Shown here: one piece after another, positions 35,918 to 47,041 of the stretch
Numbering within the stretch: the stretch's first letter is position 1
Layout of the letters: every line of letters starts with the position of its first letter
NCBI RefSeq assembly: GCF_010727945.1
Contig: NZ_AP022569.1
Coordinates: 3,844,001-3,908,000, forward strand
Origin: Mycobacterium cookii
Lineage (GTDB): Bacteria > Actinomycetota > Actinomycetes > Mycobacteriales > Mycobacteriaceae
DNA: 64,000 nt
Reading direction: 5' to 3'
The notes under the pieces: model-generated
Database searches by the model: none
What the model saw: the letters and a program-made list of their open reading frames with translations, nothing else
What the model was told of the DNA's origin: nothing
Translations under genes and position numbers: made by a program

Positions 35918-38900
35918 GCCGCTTGATCTTCGAGGCCCGCCGCAGGCTGCCCTCGCCGGTGACCCGCAAGGGCAGCATCAACATCGAAGCGCCGCCCGAA
36001 TTGCCCCGGGTTATCCCGCCGTCGCTGCTGAAGCGGGCGCTGCCGGTCGTGATCGTCTTGCTGATCGTCGGAATGATCGTCGCGATGGTGGCCACCGGGA
36101 TGCGACTGATCTCGCCGCAGACCCTGTTCTTCCCGTTCGTGTTGCTGCTGGCCGCCACCGCGTTCTTCCGCGGCGGAGACAACAAGTCGCGTACCGAAGA
36201 AGTCGACGCCGAACGTGCCGACTACCTGCGTTACCTGTCGGTGGTGCGGGACAACATTCGCGGCCAGGCAGCCGCGCAACGCGCCGCGGCCGAATGGTCG
36301 CACCCCGACCCCGCGGAGTTGGCCGCGATTCCGGGATCGCGCCGGCAGTGGGAGCGTGACCCGCGCGACGGCGACTTCCTGGTGGTGCGGGCGGGCGTCC
36401 ACACCGCGACGCTGGACACCGCGCTGCGGGTCAATGACATCGCCGACGAGGTCGACCTGGAACCGGTGTCGCACAGCGCATTACGCAGCCTGCTGGACAC
36501 CCAGCGCACCGTTCACGATGTGCCGACGGGTATCGATCTGACCAAGGTGTCGCGGATCACCGTGCTCGGCGACGACGAAGAGGTGCGCCCCGCTTTGCGT
36601 GCCTGGGTCGCTCAGGCGGTGACCTGGCACGACCCGACCGTGCTCGGCGTGGCGGTGGCCACGCCGAATCTCGAGTCGCCCGATTGGTCGTGGCTGAAAT
36701 GGCTGCCGCACGTGGACATCCCGGCCGAGATGGACGGTGTTGGACCGGCTCGCTACTTGTCCAGCAAGCCTGACGAGCTGATCGCACTGCTGGGGCCGGC
36801 GCTGACCGATCGGCCCGCATTCACCGGCGGACCTTCTGATGCGTTGCGGCACTTGGTGATCGTCGTCGACGACCCGGACTTCGACCTGGGCGGCTCGCCG
36901 CTGGCCGCGGGCCGGGCCGGTGTCACGGTCATCTACCGGTCGACCAACGCGCCGCATCGCGAACAGTATTCCGACCCTGAGCGACCGATCCTGCGCATCG
37001 CCGACGGCGCGATCGACCGGTGGCAGACCGGCGGCTGGCAGCGCTACATCGACAGCGCCGATCAGTTGCGATCGGAAGAGGCGGTGCATCTGGCTCGACG
37101 GCTGTCCCGGTGGGATTCCAACCCGACGCACAGCGGACTGCAGTCGACCGCCACCCGCGGCGCCACGTTCTCCACGCTGCTGGGAATACCGGACGCGTCG
37201 CGGCTCGACGTCCCGACGTTGTGGGCGCCGCGACGCCGCGAGGACGAGTTGCGGGTGCCGATCGGTGTGACCGCGACCGGCGAACCGCTGATCTTCGACC
37301 TCAAGGACGAGGCTGAGGGCGGCATGGGGCCGCACGGCCTGATGATCGGTATGACCGGTGCCGGCAAGTCGCAGACGTTGATGTCGATCCTCCTGTCGCT
37401 GTTGACAACTCACTCCGCCGAGCGGCTGATCGTGATCTATGCCGACTTCAAGGGTGAGGCCGGCGCCGACATCTTCCGCAACTTCCCGCAGGTCGTCGCG
37501 GTGATCTCCAACATGGCCGAGAAGAAGTCGCTGGCCGACCGGTTCGCCGACACGCTTCGCGGCGAGGTTGCCCGGCGGGAGATGATCCTGCGCGAGGCCG
37601 GGCGCCAGGTTCAGGGCAGCGCATTCAACTCGGTCACCGAATACGAGAACGCCATCGCCGCGGGGCACGACTTGGCGCCGATCCCGACACTGTTCGTCGT
37701 CGCCGACGAATTCACGTTGATGCTGGCCGATCACCCCGAGTACGCGGAGCTGTTCGACTACGTTGCGCGTAAAGGCCGCTCGTTCCGCATCCACATCCTG
37801 TTCGCCTCGCAGACCCTGGACGTGGGCAAGATCAAGGACATCGACAAGAACACCTCGTACCGAATCGGTCTGAAGGTGGCCAGCCCCGCGGTGTCGCGCT
37901 CGATCATCGGTGTGGAGGATGCCTACCACATCGAGGCCGGCAAGGAACACAAAGGCGTGGGCTTCCTGGTACCAGCTCCCGGTGCTGCTCCGATCAAGTT
38001 CCGCAGCACCTACGTCGACGGCATCTACGACGCTCCGCAAGCGCCGAAAACACTTGTGGTGTATTCGGTTCCCGAGCCGAAGCTGTTCAGCGCGGCCCGG
38101 GTCGAGCCCGACCAGACCACGATCATCGCCAAGAACGGTCACGACGAACCGGTCGCCCCTTCGCGCAAGCTGATCGCGACGATCGGTGACCAGCTCGCGC
38201 GTTACGGCCCGCGCGCGCCAGAGCTGTGGCTGCCGCCGCTCGACGAGGTCATCCCGCTGAGCAAGGCGCTGGCGCGCGCCGCTGTGCCGCGCGGCGAATG
38301 GCGTTGGCCACTGGGTGAAATCGACAAACCGTTCCAGATGCGTCGCGACTCGCTGGTGTTCGACGCGAGGTCGGCGGCGGGCAACCTGGTCATCCACGGT
38401 GGAGCGAAGTCCGGGAAATCGACTGCCCTGCAGACGTTCATCTTGTCCGCGGCGAGCCTGCATTCGCCGCGCGAGGTGAGCTTCTACTGCCTCGACTACG
38501 GCGGTGGGCAGCTGCGGGCGCTGGAAGACTTGGCGCACGTCGGCAGCGTTGCGTCGTCGCTGGAACCCGAGCGCATCCGCCGGACCTTCGGAGAACTCGA
38601 GCAGCTGCTGCGGTCTCGTCAGCAGCGCGAGGTGTTCCGCGACAAGCAGGGGCCCGACGACGGGTTGGGCCAGGTGTTCCTGGTCATCGACAACCTGTAT
38701 GCGTTCAGCCGCGACAACACCGACCAGTTCAACACCCGGAACCCGTTGCTGAGCAAGGTGACCGAGCTGGTGAACGTCGGACTGGCCTACGGCATCCACG
38801 TCGTCGTCACCACGCCCAGCTGGCTCGAGGTCCCGCTCGCGATGCGGGACGGCCTGGGGCTGCGGCTGGAACTCAAGCTGCACGACGCACGCGACAGCAA

Positions 38901-39861
38901 CGTCCGGGTGGTCGGCGCACTGCACCGGCCGGCCGAGGCGGTGCCCGCCGACCAGCCGGGTCGTGGTTTGACAATGGCGGCCGAACACTTCCTGTTCGCG
39001 GCGCCCGAGCTGGACCAGATTCCGGCCATCAACGAGCGCCACTCGGGGCTCAGCGCACCGCCGGTGCGGCTGCTGCCGACCAACCTCGCGCCCCTCGCTC
39101 TCGGCCCGGCCTACGGCGGCGACGACCGGATCGTCATCGGCCAGCGCGAAGAAGACTTGGCCGCGGTCGAACTCAACTTCGCCGAGAACCCGCTGCTGAT
39201 GGTGTTGGGCGACACCAGGTCCGGCAAGACCACGCTGTTGCGCCACATCATCCGGACCATTCGGGACAACTCGACCCCCGACCGGGTGGCGTTCACCGTG
39301 CTGGACCGCAGGCTGCATCTCGTGGATGAGCCGCTGTTCCCCGACAACGAATACACCGCCAACATCGACCGGGTGACACCGGCGATGCTCGGGCTGGCGG
39401 CACTCATCGAGCAGCGCCGCCCACCGGCCGGTTTCACCACGGCACAGCTCAGCGGCTGGTCACTCGAGGGTCACACGCACTACCTGATCATCGACGACGT
39501 CGACCAGATCCCGGACACTCCGGCGATGACGGGCCCGTACGTCGGGCAGCGTCCCTGGACTCCGCTCATCGGATTGCTCGCGCAGGCAGGTGATCTCGGC
39601 TTGCGGGTCATCGTCACCGCGCGTGCGACCGGCGCCGCTCACGCGCTGATGACCAGCCAACTGCTGCGTCGTTTCAACGACCTTCAGGCGACGACGCTGA
39701 TGTTGTCGGGCAATCCGGTCGACGGCGGCAAGGTGCGCGGTCAGCGTTTCGACCGGCTGCCCGCCGGTCGGGCCATCCTGCTCACCGACAGCGACACACC
39801 GACTTACGTGCAATTGGTCAATCCGCTCGTCGACGAAAGCGTGGCTGTCGATGGTCGGTGA
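35914..39861 (+). CDS. eccC3: ESX-3 FtsK/SpoIIIE-type ATPase EccC3
   Basis: 1315 residues, a single-chain EccC (M. tuberculosis 1330). Two N-terminal membrane helices (about 40-95) are followed by three ATPase domains with Walker A motifs [11 protein letters not shown] (~478), [11 protein letters not shown] (~829) and [11 protein letters not shown] (~1099). The first domain has a full Walker [11 protein letters not shown]; the later ones act in substrate binding and regulation in the family. It recognises the signal of EsxG/EsxH-type partners and energises export. I start at ATG 35914 (ATGA with eccB3); the frame extends upstream to 35791 within eccB3 and is shadow. Confidence 0.95.
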   Translation: MSRLIFEARRRLPSPVTRKGSINIEAPPELPRVIPPSLLKRALPVVIVLLIVGMIVAMVATGMRLISPQTLFFPFVLLLAATAFFRGGDNKSRTEEVDAERADYLRYLSVVRDNIRGQAAAQRAAAEWSHPDPAELAAIPGSRRQWERDPRDGDFLVVRAGVHTATLDTALRVNDIADEVDLEPVSHSALRSLLDTQRTVHDVPTGIDLTKVSRITVLGDDEEVRPALRAWVAQAVTWHDPTVLGVAVATPNLESPDWSWLKWLPHVDIPAEMDGVGPARYLSSKPDELIALLGPALTDRPAFTGGPSDALRHLVIVVDDPDFDLGGSPLAAGRAGVTVIYRSTNAPHREQYSDPERPILRIADGAIDRWQTGGWQRYIDSADQLRSEEAVHLARRLSRWDSNPTHSGLQSTATRGATFSTLLGIPDASRLDVPTLWAPRRREDELRVPIGVTATGEPLIFDLKDEAEGGMGPHGLMIGMTGAGKSQTLMSILLSLLTTHSAERLIVIYADFKGEAGADIFRNFPQVVAVISNMAEKKSLADRFADTLRGEVARREMILREAGRQVQGSAFNSVTEYENAIAAGHDLAPIPTLFVVADEFTLMLADHPEYAELFDYVARKGRSFRIHILFASQTLDVGKIKDIDKNTSYRIGLKVASPAVSRSIIGVEDAYHIEAGKEHKGVGFLVPAPGAAPIKFRSTYVDGIYDAPQAPKTLVVYSVPEPKLFSAARVEPDQTTIIAKNGHDEPVAPSRKLIATIGDQLARYGPRAPELWLPPLDEVIPLSKALARAAVPRGEWRWPLGEIDKPFQMRRDSLVFDARSAAGNLVIHGGAKSGKSTALQTFILSAASLHSPREVSFYCLDYGGGQLRALEDLAHVGSVASSLEPERIRRTFGELEQLLRSRQQREVFRDKQGPDDGLGQVFLVIDNLYAFSRDNTDQFNTRNPLLSKVTELVNVGLAYGIHVVVTTPSWLEVPLAMRDGLGLRLELKLHDARDSNVRVVGALHRPAEAVPADQPGRGLTMAAEHFLFAAPELDQIPAINERHSGLSAPPVRLLPTNLAPLALGPAYGGDDRIVIGQREEDLAAVELNFAENPLLMVLGDTRSGKTTLLRHIIRTIRDNSTPDRVAFTVLDRRLHLVDEPLFPDNEYTANIDRVTPAMLGLAALIEQRRPPAGFTTAQLSGWSLEGHTHYLIIDDVDQIPDTPAMTGPYVGQRPWTPLIGLLAQAGDLGLRVIVTARATGAAHALMTSQLLRRFNDLQATTLMLSGNPVDGGKVRGQRFDRLPAGRAILLTDSDTPTYVQLVNPLVDESVAVDGR

Positions 39862-39885
39862 GTCACATCGAAAGGGGTATCTGTC

Positions 39886-40191
39886 ATGACACTACGAGTA
39901 GTCCCCGAAGGTCTGGCCTCGGCCAGCGCCGCGGTCGACGCGATCACCGCGCGGTTGGCTGCCGCGCAGGCGAGTGCGGCCCCGGCGATCACCGCCGTCG
40001 TGCCGTCGGCAGCCGACCCGGTCTCACTGCAGACCGCCGCCGGCTTCAGCGCCCAGGGCAGTGAGCACGCCGCCGTGGCCGCCGAAGGGGTCGAGGAACT
40101 CGGCCGCGCGGGAGTGGGTGTCGGTGAATCCGGCGTGAGTTACGCCGCGGGTGACGCGGCCGCCGCATCGACCTACCTGGCCGGCTCCTGA
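39886..40191 (+). CDS. PE5: PE5 protein
   Basis: 101 residues (M. tuberculosis 102). It begins [20 protein letters not shown] with the Pro-Glu at residues 7-8. The protein is the two-helix PE domain alone, and near its end [11 protein letters not shown] carries the Y-x-x-x-D type VII export motif. It pairs with PPE4 as a secreted heterodimer. ATG with AAAGGGG upstream, 24 bp after eccC3. Its overlap-free spacing to PPE4 is two bases. Confidence 0.95.
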   Translation: MTLRVVPEGLASASAAVDAITARLAAAQASAAPAITAVVPSAADPVSLQTAAGFSAQGSEHAAVAAEGVEELGRAGVGVGESGVSYAAGDAAAASTYLAGS

Positions 40192-40193
40192 CA

Positions 40194-41621
40194 GTGACCG
40201 CGCCGGTGTGGATGGCTTCGCCGCCTGAGGTGCACTCAGTGCTCCTCAGCAGCGGTCCTGGACCCGGGTCGCTGTTGGCGGCCGCCGGGGCTTGGACGTC
40301 GCTGAGTGCTGTATATGCCTCAGCGGCAAGTGAACTCACCTCACTCCTGGGCGCGGTGCAGGCAGGTGCGTGGGAAGGACCCAGTGCCGAGCAATATGTG
40401 AGCGCACACGTGCCGTATCTGGCTTGGCTGACCGAAGCCAGCGCAAACAGTGCCAGTGCGGCCGCCCAGCACGAGGTTGCGGCGGCCGCCTACACCAGCG
40501 CGCTCGCCGCGATGCCGACGCTTGCCGAACTGGTCGCCAACCACGCCATCCACGGGGTGTTGATCGCGACGAACTTCTTCGGCATCAATACGATTCCGAT
40601 CGCGCTCAACGAGGCCGACTACGCCCGGATGTGGGTTCAGGCGGCGACCACGATGGTCACCTATCAGGTGGTGTCCGGGACGGCGCTCGCATCGGCTCCG
40701 CGCACCGACGCAGCGCCGCCGGTGCTCAAGACGAACAATGCAGCGGCGGCCGCGGCCAATCCGCCGTCGTCGGGGAACTTCCTCACCGATATCTTCAACC
40801 AACTGCTGCAACTCATCCAGGACCCGAGCGGGACGATCAGCTCGATCCTGGCCAACCCGGCGCAGTGGTTCCCGCTGCTGTTCTTTATCGCCTACGAGGC
40901 GTTCTTCATCCCGTTCGGTACTACGTTCTGGTCGGTGCTACTGAGTTCCCCGGCGCTGATACCGCTCATCCTCGGCCTGGCGCTCGGCATTCCGGCTTTC
41001 CCGGCGCAGCAACCTGTCGAGCTGCCCGCCGTCGCGGTGCCCGGCATGCCGGGCGGACAGAACGCCGGGCTGCCGGCGGCCGCCGTGACGCCGACGACCG
41101 TCGCATCGGGTGCGATGGCACCGTCGAGCTCTCCGGTGGGGACTGCCGCGGCCGCCCCGGCCGCCGCGCCGGCGACCGCGGGCTTCGGCTATGTGGTGGG
41201 TGGCATCGGCCCGGACGACGGGCCCGGCCCCACGTTGATCGATCGCGACGAGAGCAAGGCGCCGGCGAGTTCCATCGCCGCAGCGGCCGCGGTCAGTGCG
41301 GTGAGCCGCGACAAGACGCGGACTCGGCGACGGCGCCGCACCGAAATACACGATCACGCAGACGAATTCGCCGACATGAATGTCGAGGTCGATCCGGATT
41401 GGAGCGCGCAGGCCGACAAAGAGCCGGTCGCCGCGGCCGTCGCCTCGGATCGCGGCGCGGGGCCGCTGGGCTTCACCGGCACGGTGGACAAAGAGGCCGT
41501 CGCCGCGGCGACCGGACTGGCGACGTTGAACGGCAACGGTTTTGGTAGTGGACCGACGATGCCGATGGTGCCGGGCACATGGGGGCCCGACGCACTGGAA
41601 GGAGAGGGGGACGACAGCTGA
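40194..41621 (+). CDS. PPE4: PPE4 protein
   Basis: 475 residues (M. tuberculosis 513). [22 protein letters not shown] carries the PPE motif near residue 8, and [22 protein letters not shown] the WxG-containing helix. The PPE domain ends near 170. The C-terminal region is Pro/Ala-rich with a hydrophobic stretch [16 protein letters not shown] and an Arg-rich segment near 380 ([19 protein letters not shown]). Secreted with PE5; bound in the cytosol by EspG3 and implicated in iron acquisition by the ESX-3 system. GTG start at 40194, two bases after the PE5 stop. Confidence 0.94.
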   Translation: MTAPVWMASPPEVHSVLLSSGPGPGSLLAAAGAWTSLSAVYASAASELTSLLGAVQAGAWEGPSAEQYVSAHVPYLAWLTEASANSASAAAQHEVAAAAYTSALAAMPTLAELVANHAIHGVLIATNFFGINTIPIALNEADYARMWVQAATTMVTYQVVSGTALASAPRTDAAPPVLKTNNAAAAAANPPSSGNFLTDIFNQLLQLIQDPSGTISSILANPAQWFPLLFFIAYEAFFIPFGTTFWSVLLSSPALIPLILGLALGIPAFPAQQPVELPAVAVPGMPGGQNAGLPAAAVTPTTVASGAMAPSSSPVGTAAAAPAAAPATAGFGYVVGGIGPDDGPGPTLIDRDESKAPASSIAAAAAVSAVSRDKTRTRRRRRTEIHDHADEFADMNVEVDPDWSAQADKEPVAAAVASDRGAGPLGFTGTVDKEAVAAATGLATLNGNGFGSGPTMPMVPGTWGPDALEGEGDDS

Positions 41622-41668
41622 GTGTGTTCGTGTCGCAACGGTAATCAATCGACGAAAGGATTTCAGGG

Positions 41669-41962
41669 ATGAGCATGTTGGATGCGCATATTCCGCAGTT
41701 GGTGGCGTCGCAGTCGGCGTTTGGTGCCAAGGCGGGGTTGATGCGGTCGACGATCGGTCAGGCTGAGCAGGAGGCGATGGCGTCGCAGGCGTATTTCGCT
41801 GGTGATGGTGCGGCGGCGTTTCAGGCTGCGCATGCGCGGTTTGTGGCGGCGGCGGCGAAGGTGAATGCGTTGTTGGATATCGCGCAGGCCAATCTTGGTG
41901 ATGCGGCGGGCACGTATGTGGCTGCCGACAGTGCTGCGGCGAGCAGCTATCCGGGCTTCTGA
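41669..41962 (+). CDS. esxG: ESX-3 secreted partner EsxG
   Basis: 97 residues, as in M. tuberculosis. Sequence MLDAHIPQLVASQSAFGAKA then AGLMRSTIGQAEQEAMASQAYFAG, AAFQAAHARFVAAAAKVN and LLDIAQANLGDAAGTYVAADS is EsxG, a WXG100-family helical hairpin without a strict WxG. It forms a 1:1 heterodimer with EsxH. ATG at 41669 with AAAGGA upstream. Codons end in T or G unusually often (GCG, TTG, GGT), unlike the flanking genes. Confidence 0.96.
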   Translation: MSMLDAHIPQLVASQSAFGAKAGLMRSTIGQAEQEAMASQAYFAGDGAAAFQAAHARFVAAAAKVNALLDIAQANLGDAAGTYVAADSAAASSYPGF

Positions 41963-41983
41963 GTTCGACGAAAGGGTTGTGTG

Positions 41984-42274
41984 ATGTCGCAGATCATGTA
42001 CAACTATCCGGCGATGATGGCCCATGCGGCCGATATGGCCGGGTATGCGGGCACGTTGCAGAGTTTGGGTGCCGATATCTCCAGTGAGCAGGCTGCGTTG
42101 CAGGCCGGTTGGCAGGGTGATACCGGGATGAGTTATCAGGCGTGGCAGGCGCAGTGGAATCAGGCGATGGAGCAGTTGGTGCTGTCGTATCGCGCGATGG
42201 CCGGCACGCACGAGAACAACACCACCTCGATGCTGGCTCGCGACCAGGCCGAAGGCGCCAAGTGGGGCGGCTAG
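41984..42274 (+). CDS. esxH: ESX-3 secreted partner EsxH (TB10.4-like)
   Basis: 96 residues from ATG 41984 (a GTG three bases earlier would add one residue); M. tuberculosis EsxH is 96. [20 protein letters not shown] and [20 protein letters not shown] include the W-x-G turn near residue 43. Residues H14, H70, H76 and E77 of the zinc-linked site of the family have counterparts in MAHAAD and MAGTHENN. Heterodimer with EsxG; exported for iron and zinc homeostasis and host interaction. 21 bp after esxG. Confidence 0.96.
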   Translation: MSQIMYNYPAMMAHAADMAGYAGTLQSLGADISSEQAALQAGWQGDTGMSYQAWQAQWNQAMEQLVLSYRAMAGTHENNTTSMLARDQAEGAKWGG

Positions 42275-42318
42275 CTCGCTCCACGGCATGGGTCGCAGGA
42301 CGGATTGTTTCGCGCTAG

Positions 42319-43191
42319 ATGACTGCCAAGCCCAACGCCGTCGAGCTCACTGTCGATCAGGCGTGGTTCATCGCCGAAACCGTGGGAGCGGGAACGTTCC
42401 CATGGGTTTTGGCGATCACCACGCCATACAGTGATGCCGCGGAGCGGGGCGCGTTCCTCGATCGCCAGAACGCCGAACTGGCTCGGATGGGCATGATCTC
42501 GGCCGACGGCGCGGTCAACGCGGCAGTGGCCGACTGGATCCGGGTGGTGTGTTTCCCGGAGCGGTGGCTGGACCTGCGCTTCGTGGGGCCGGCTGCCGCC
42601 GGCGGTAGCGACGAACTGTTGCGCGGCATCGTCGCGCAGCGTGGCGGCAAAACAATTGTCGCCCTGCGCAACGCGCAGCTGGTGACGTTCACGGTGATGG
42701 ACATCCACGACGCCCGCGCCCTGGTGCCGGTGCTCGGCGTCGGGCTGGCGCAGCGCGCACCGGCCCGGTTCGACGAATTCAGCTTGCCCGCCCAAGTCGG
42801 CGCGCGGGCCGACGAGCGACTGCGTAACGGCGCATCGCTCACCGAAGTCCTTGACTACCTTGGCATTCCGAAGTCCGCGCGCGCTGTGGTCGAATCGGTC
42901 TTCACCGGACCGCGCAGCTACGTGGAAATCGTGGCCGGCTCTCACCACGACGGCCGGCATGCCAGCACAGAAGTGGGCATGAGCATCGTCGACACCACCG
43001 CGGGCCGAGTACTGGTCAGCCCATCGCGCGCGTTCGACGGCGAATGGATCTCAACGTTCAGCCCCGGAACCCCGTTCGCCATCGGCGTCGCGGTCGAGCA
43101 GCTCACCGGGCAGTTACCGGACGGCCACTGGTTCGAGGGGAACCGGCTGTCCAGGGATTTCAGCACCGAGCCCAACACGCAAGCCGTGTAA
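42319..43191 (+). CDS. espG3: ESX-3 PE/PPE chaperone EspG3
   Basis: 290 residues (M. tuberculosis 295). [32 protein letters not shown] opens the EspG fold. [18 protein letters not shown] near 265 is the conserved C-terminal strand-helix. It is the cytosolic chaperone that binds the tip of PPE4 to keep the PE5-PPE4 pair soluble until secretion. ATG at 42319, 44 bp after esxH. Confidence 0.93.
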   Translation: MTAKPNAVELTVDQAWFIAETVGAGTFPWVLAITTPYSDAAERGAFLDRQNAELARMGMISADGAVNAAVADWIRVVCFPERWLDLRFVGPAAAGGSDELLRGIVAQRGGKTIVALRNAQLVTFTVMDIHDARALVPVLGVGLAQRAPARFDEFSLPAQVGARADERLRNGASLTEVLDYLGIPKSARAVVESVFTGPRSYVEIVAGSHHDGRHASTEVGMSIVDTTAGRVLVSPSRAFDGEWISTFSPGTPFAIGVAVEQLTGQLPDGHWFEGNRLSRDFSTEPNTQAV

Positions 43192-43260
43192 CCCCTTCTA
43201 GAACATCAGCAATTCAAGAGAAAGAGAAGCAATGTCGCGCAGAAGCTCGAGGAGTCAGTG

Positions 43261-44658
43261 ATGTCCAGCGCCGTGATACCCATCGTGCGGGTCGCGATCC
43301 TCGCCGACAGTCGGCTGACCGAGATAGCACTGCCCGCCGATCTTCCGCTGCGCGACATCCTGCCCGCAGTGGAGCGTCTGGTGGTTCCTACCGTCTCCGA
43401 TGACGACGTCGCAACACCCGTGCGGCTCAGCCTCGCTCCGATCGGCGGTGCGCCGTTCAGTCTCGACGCCAGTCTGGGAACGGTCGGCGTCGTCGACGGC
43501 GACCTGCTGGCGCTGCAGCCGGTGCCGGTCGGGCCGGCCGCCCCGGGCATCGTCGAGGACATCGCCGACGCGGCCGTCATCTTCTCGGCCTCGCGGTTGA
43601 GGCCCTGGGGCACTGCGCAGATCCAGCGTGGGGCGGTTGCGGGTCTCATCGGATTGCTCTGGGCGGCAACGGGTCTCGGTGTCACCCATCGGCTGATCAC
43701 TGGCTCGCCGGTCGGGCTCTTCGCCGTCGCGGCACTCGCCGTGCTCAGTGTGGTCGCCGGCTTGGCGGTGCGGTCACCGCGTGCCGCCGCGGCGCTGTCC
43801 GCCGCCGCGTTGGTGCCGCTCGCCGCGGCGCTGATCCTGGCGGTGCCAGGCAGCTTCGGCGCGGCGCAGGTGACGTTGGCTGCCGCCGGCGTCACCGCGT
43901 GGTCGTTGATCAGCTTGATTCTTCCCCGTCGCGAAAGCGACAGCGCTATCGGGCTTTTCACCGCAACCGCAGTCGTGGGTGCGGGTGTGCTCGTCGCCGC
44001 CGGTGTGAAATCGCTTTGGCAGCTGCCGTTGCTCAGCCTGGGCGCCGTGCTGATCGTGGTGGCCCTGCTCGTCACCGTCGAGGCCCCGCAATTGTCCGCG
44101 CTGTGGGCGCGCTTCCCGCTGCCGGTCATCCCGGCCCCCGGTGACCCGACTCCGTCGGCGCCGTCGTCTCGGGTACTCGCGGACTTGCCGCGGCGAGTCC
44201 GGATCAGCGACGCGCACCAGAACGGGTTCATCGCGGGCGCCGTATTACTCAGCGCGCTGGGGTCATTGGCGATCGCGTGGCAGCCGCATACCCTGTCCGG
44301 CTGGGGCTGGTATGTCGTCGCGGCCACCTCGGCCGCGGCGGCGCTACGGGCGCGGGTGTGGGACTCGGCCGCATGCAAGGCGTGGCTGCTGGCTCAGCCG
44401 TATCTGGTGGCCGCCGCGCTCGCGGTGCTCTACACCGCGACCGCGCATTACCTGGCCGCGCTGATCGCCGTGGTGGTCCTTGCCGCCTTGGTCTCGGCGT
44501 GGCTGGTGGTCGCCGTGAGCCCGTCGATCGCCTCGCCGGACAGCTACTCGCTGCCGCTGCGCAGGCTGGTGGGATTCGCCGCGTCGGGTATCGACGCGTC
44601 GTTGATCCCGGTGATCGCTTACCTGGTCGGTATCTTCGCCTGGGTGCTCAATCGATGA
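43261..44658 (+). CDS. eccD3: ESX-3 membrane channel protein EccD3
   Basis: 465 residues (M. tuberculosis 472). The first ~85 residues are a ubiquitin-like domain (PIVRVAILADSRLTEIALPADLPLRDIL) and the rest about eleven membrane helices, ending in VIAYLVGIFAWVLNR. EccD forms the membrane pore core of the ESX complex. I chose ATG 43261 over the GTG at 43258; GGAG lies seven to ten bases upstream. Its stop overlaps mycP3 by ATGA. Confidence 0.94.
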   Translation: MSSAVIPIVRVAILADSRLTEIALPADLPLRDILPAVERLVVPTVSDDDVATPVRLSLAPIGGAPFSLDASLGTVGVVDGDLLALQPVPVGPAAPGIVEDIADAAVIFSASRLRPWGTAQIQRGAVAGLIGLLWAATGLGVTHRLITGSPVGLFAVAALAVLSVVAGLAVRSPRAAAALSAAALVPLAAALILAVPGSFGAAQVTLAAAGVTAWSLISLILPRRESDSAIGLFTATAVVGAGVLVAAGVKSLWQLPLLSLGAVLIVVALLVTVEAPQLSALWARFPLPVIPAPGDPTPSAPSSRVLADLPRRVRISDAHQNGFIAGAVLLSALGSLAIAWQPHTLSGWGWYVVAATSAAAALRARVWDSAACKAWLLAQPYLVAAALAVLYTATAHYLAALIAVVVLAALVSAWLVVAVSPSIASPDSYSLPLRRLVGFAASGIDASLIPVIAYLVGIFAWVLNR

Positions 44659-46046
44659 GCTCTCCCCGCACTCGCCGATCCGGTTGCCTCGCAGCGATTC
44701 TCGTCGCCGCGCTGTGGACCTGCCCGCCCGCTGGGGCGATCAGCCGCCCGCAGGTCGACCCGGGTGCAGCGCCGCCGAACGGCGCGCCCGGACCGGTTGC
44801 GCCGATGGAGAAGAACGGCGAGTGCAGTGTGACCGGTGCCGTCGCGGGTACCGACTTCAGCGCTGCGGCGCCGAGTCAACAGCTGCTGGATCCGTCTGCG
44901 GCATGGCGGTTTTCCCGCGGCGACGGGCAACTCGTCGCGGTCCTGGACACCGGAGTGCGGCCGGGACCGCGGCTACCCGGTGTGCAACCGGGGGGTGACT
45001 ACATCGAGTCGACCGACGGCCTCACCGACTGCGACGGACGCGGGACAGCGGTTGCCGGCCTGATCGCCGGTCAGCCCGGTAACGACGGCTTCGCCGGGGT
45101 CGCGCCTGCGGCCCGGCTGGTGTCGTTGCGTGTGACGTCGGCGAAGTTCTCGGCGCGTACCCCCGGCGGCGACCCCGCCGTGGCGCGGGCCACCGTCGAC
45201 GTGACCGCGCTGGGCCGGGCGATCGTGCACGCCGCTGACCTCGGAGCCCGGGTGATCGTGGTCTCGGGCATCACCTGCCTGCCCGCCGACCGCAACATCG
45301 ACCAGGGCGCGCTGGGTGCGGCCATCCGTTACGCGGCGGTCGACAAGGATGCGGTGATCATCGCGGCAGCGGGCAACACCGGCTCCAACGGAACGGGATT
45401 CGGCGGAACAGCGTGTGATTCGAACCCGCTCACCGACTTGGGTCGCCCTGACGATCCCCGCAACTGGGCGGGTGTGACGTCGGTTTCGGTGCCGTCCTGG
45501 TGGCAGCCGTACGTGCTGTCGGTGGGTTCACTGACACCCAACGATCAGCCGTCGAAGTTCACCATGGCCGGCCCGTGGGTGGGTATCGCCGCGCCAGGGG
45601 AGAACATCGTTTCGGTGAGCAACCGTGACGACGGGGGACTGGCCAACGGGCTGCCGAACGAGCACCAGCAGTTGGTGCCCCTGGTCGGAACCAGCTATGC
45701 GGCCGGATATGTCGCAGGTGCCGCTGCGCTGGTCCGCAGCAAGTACCCGGATTTGAACGCCACTCAGGTGATCCATCGCATCACCGCAACCGCTCGCAAC
45801 GGGGCACGCGCGCCGTCCAACGTCGTCGGCGCCGGCACCGTCGACCCGGTGGCGGCGCTGACCTGGGAGCTGCCCGCCACGAATACCGATGCATCGCCGG
45901 TGAAACACGTTGCGGCGCCACCGGAACCGGCGCCGAAGAGCCCCGTCCCGCGAATCGTCGCGTTCGGCGGGACCGCCGCGTTCATCTTGGCCGTCGTAGC
46001 CGCCGCCACGATCGCCGCACGACGACGAAAGGAAGCCTCGCTATGA
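44655..46046 (+). CDS. mycP3: ESX-3 mycosin MycP3, catalytic His replaced by Arg
   Basis: 463 residues (M. tuberculosis 461). Signal peptide 1-28 (ending PPAGA), an N-terminal loop with Cys, a subtilase domain, a membrane helix at ~430-452 and a basic tail. Catalytic Asp98 lies in VAVLDTG and Ser347 in GTSYAAGYVAG; AAAGNTG holds the oxyanion Asn. In family members the His follows as D-G-H-G-T; here codon 129 (45039-45041) is CGC, giving CDGRGTAVAG, so the triad is incomplete. Start is ATG 44655; overlaps eccD3 and eccE3 by ATGA. It caps the ESX complex on the periplasmic side. Confidence 0.93.
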   Translation: MSSPRTRRSGCLAAILVAALWTCPPAGAISRPQVDPGAAPPNGAPGPVAPMEKNGECSVTGAVAGTDFSAAAPSQQLLDPSAAWRFSRGDGQLVAVLDTGVRPGPRLPGVQPGGDYIESTDGLTDCDGRGTAVAGLIAGQPGNDGFAGVAPAARLVSLRVTSAKFSARTPGGDPAVARATVDVTALGRAIVHAADLGARVIVVSGITCLPADRNIDQGALGAAIRYAAVDKDAVIIAAAGNTGSNGTGFGGTACDSNPLTDLGRPDDPRNWAGVTSVSVPSWWQPYVLSVGSLTPNDQPSKFTMAGPWVGIAAPGENIVSVSNRDDGGLANGLPNEHQQLVPLVGTSYAAGYVAGAAALVRSKYPDLNATQVIHRITATARNGARAPSNVVGAGTVDPVAALTWELPATNTDASPVKHVAAPPEPAPKSPVPRIVAFGGTAAFILAVVAAATIAARRRKEASL

Positions 46047-47035
46047 GTGCGCCTCAATCGGTATCGCTGCCCACCGGACGGATCAGCCTGGTGTTGTTGG
46101 CCGTAACGGCGGCCGCTTTCGCCTTCCCGTGGCATTCCGTCCGGGAGCGTTGGGTGCTCGGCGTCGCCATCGCCGCGGTGATCGTGCTGGTGGCGCGGTG
46201 GCGCGGACTGGCTGCCACGACGATTCTGCGTCGCCGACTGGCGATCTTGCGCCCCAACCGGGGCATTCGCCGGGCCGACGACTCGGTTACCGACGTGCGG
46301 ACGACCGCGCTGCTGCGCGTGACGCCGCCGTTGTCCGATGCCGACGCGCTGCCGCTGCCGCTGATCGCCGGCTACGCCGAACGTTACGGCCTGCACGCGC
46401 ATGCCATTCGGGTCACCAGCCGCGACAGCACATCCGAGGTCGGCACCCGAGAGCGTGAGACCTGGATCGGCGTGACCTTGTCGGCCGCAGCCAATCTCGC
46501 GGCGCTGCAGGCCCGTTCGCCGCAGATCCCGCTTCAGGAGACCGCCGAGGTGGCGGCTCGTCGGCTGGCCGACCACCTGCGCGAGAGCGGCTGGACGGCA
46601 TCCCTCGCCGCCCCCGACGACGTTCCGACGCCCTACCCGCGGTCGGCCCGCGAGACTTGGTCGGGAATCAGCCTGGGTAGCACGGATTACATTGCCGCAC
46701 ATCAGGTCAAGGTCGACACGGCGTTGCCGAACACGCTCGCGGCGATCTGGTCGTATCCGGTCCGCGAGGTCTGGACGGTACTCGAAGTCGCCGGTGCCGG
46801 CGCCGACCAGACCCTGGCCGTCGGGTGCGCGTTCCGCACTGACGCGGCACCCGGCGCGACGGGCCCGCTTCCCGGGCTGATTTCGCAGGCCGGAATTCAG
46901 CGTGCGGCGCTGAGCGCTCTGGACCCGTTGTCCGGTCAGCGGCTCGACGGTCACGTCGCGCTGCCCGAGGCGCTGTTGCTGGAGCGGTTGCGCTGGGCCA
47001 GTACCGCAGTGCCGCAGCCGCAGGTCATTGCCTAA
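46043..47035 (+). CDS. eccE3: ESX-3 membrane protein EccE3
   Basis: 330 residues (M. tuberculosis 331). Two N-terminal membrane helices (ISLVLLAVTAAAFAFPW and WVLGVAIAAVIVLVARWRG) precede an EccE soluble domain with R-E-x-W repeats: ERETWIGVTL, ARETWSGISL and VREVWTVLEV. The outer member of the EccBCDE core. Overlaps mycP3 by ATGA; last ESX-3 gene, ending convergent with the amidohydrolase by six bases. Confidence 0.93.
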   Translation: MSAPQSVSLPTGRISLVLLAVTAAAFAFPWHSVRERWVLGVAIAAVIVLVARWRGLAATTILRRRLAILRPNRGIRRADDSVTDVRTTALLRVTPPLSDADALPLPLIAGYAERYGLHAHAIRVTSRDSTSEVGTRERETWIGVTLSAAANLAALQARSPQIPLQETAEVAARRLADHLRESGWTASLAAPDDVPTPYPRSARETWSGISLGSTDYIAAHQVKVDTALPNTLAAIWSYPVREVWTVLEVAGAGADQTLAVGCAFRTDAAPGATGPLPGLISQAGIQRAALSALDPLSGQRLDGHVALPEALLLERLRWASTAVPQPQVIA

Positions 47036-47041
47036 CCGCCG

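Noticed and set aside
36481..39318. 945-codon open frame on the minus strand opposite eccC3
   Set aside because: Low-complexity His/Arg/Gly-rich translation and full overlap with a recognised gene; a GC-rich third-position shadow.
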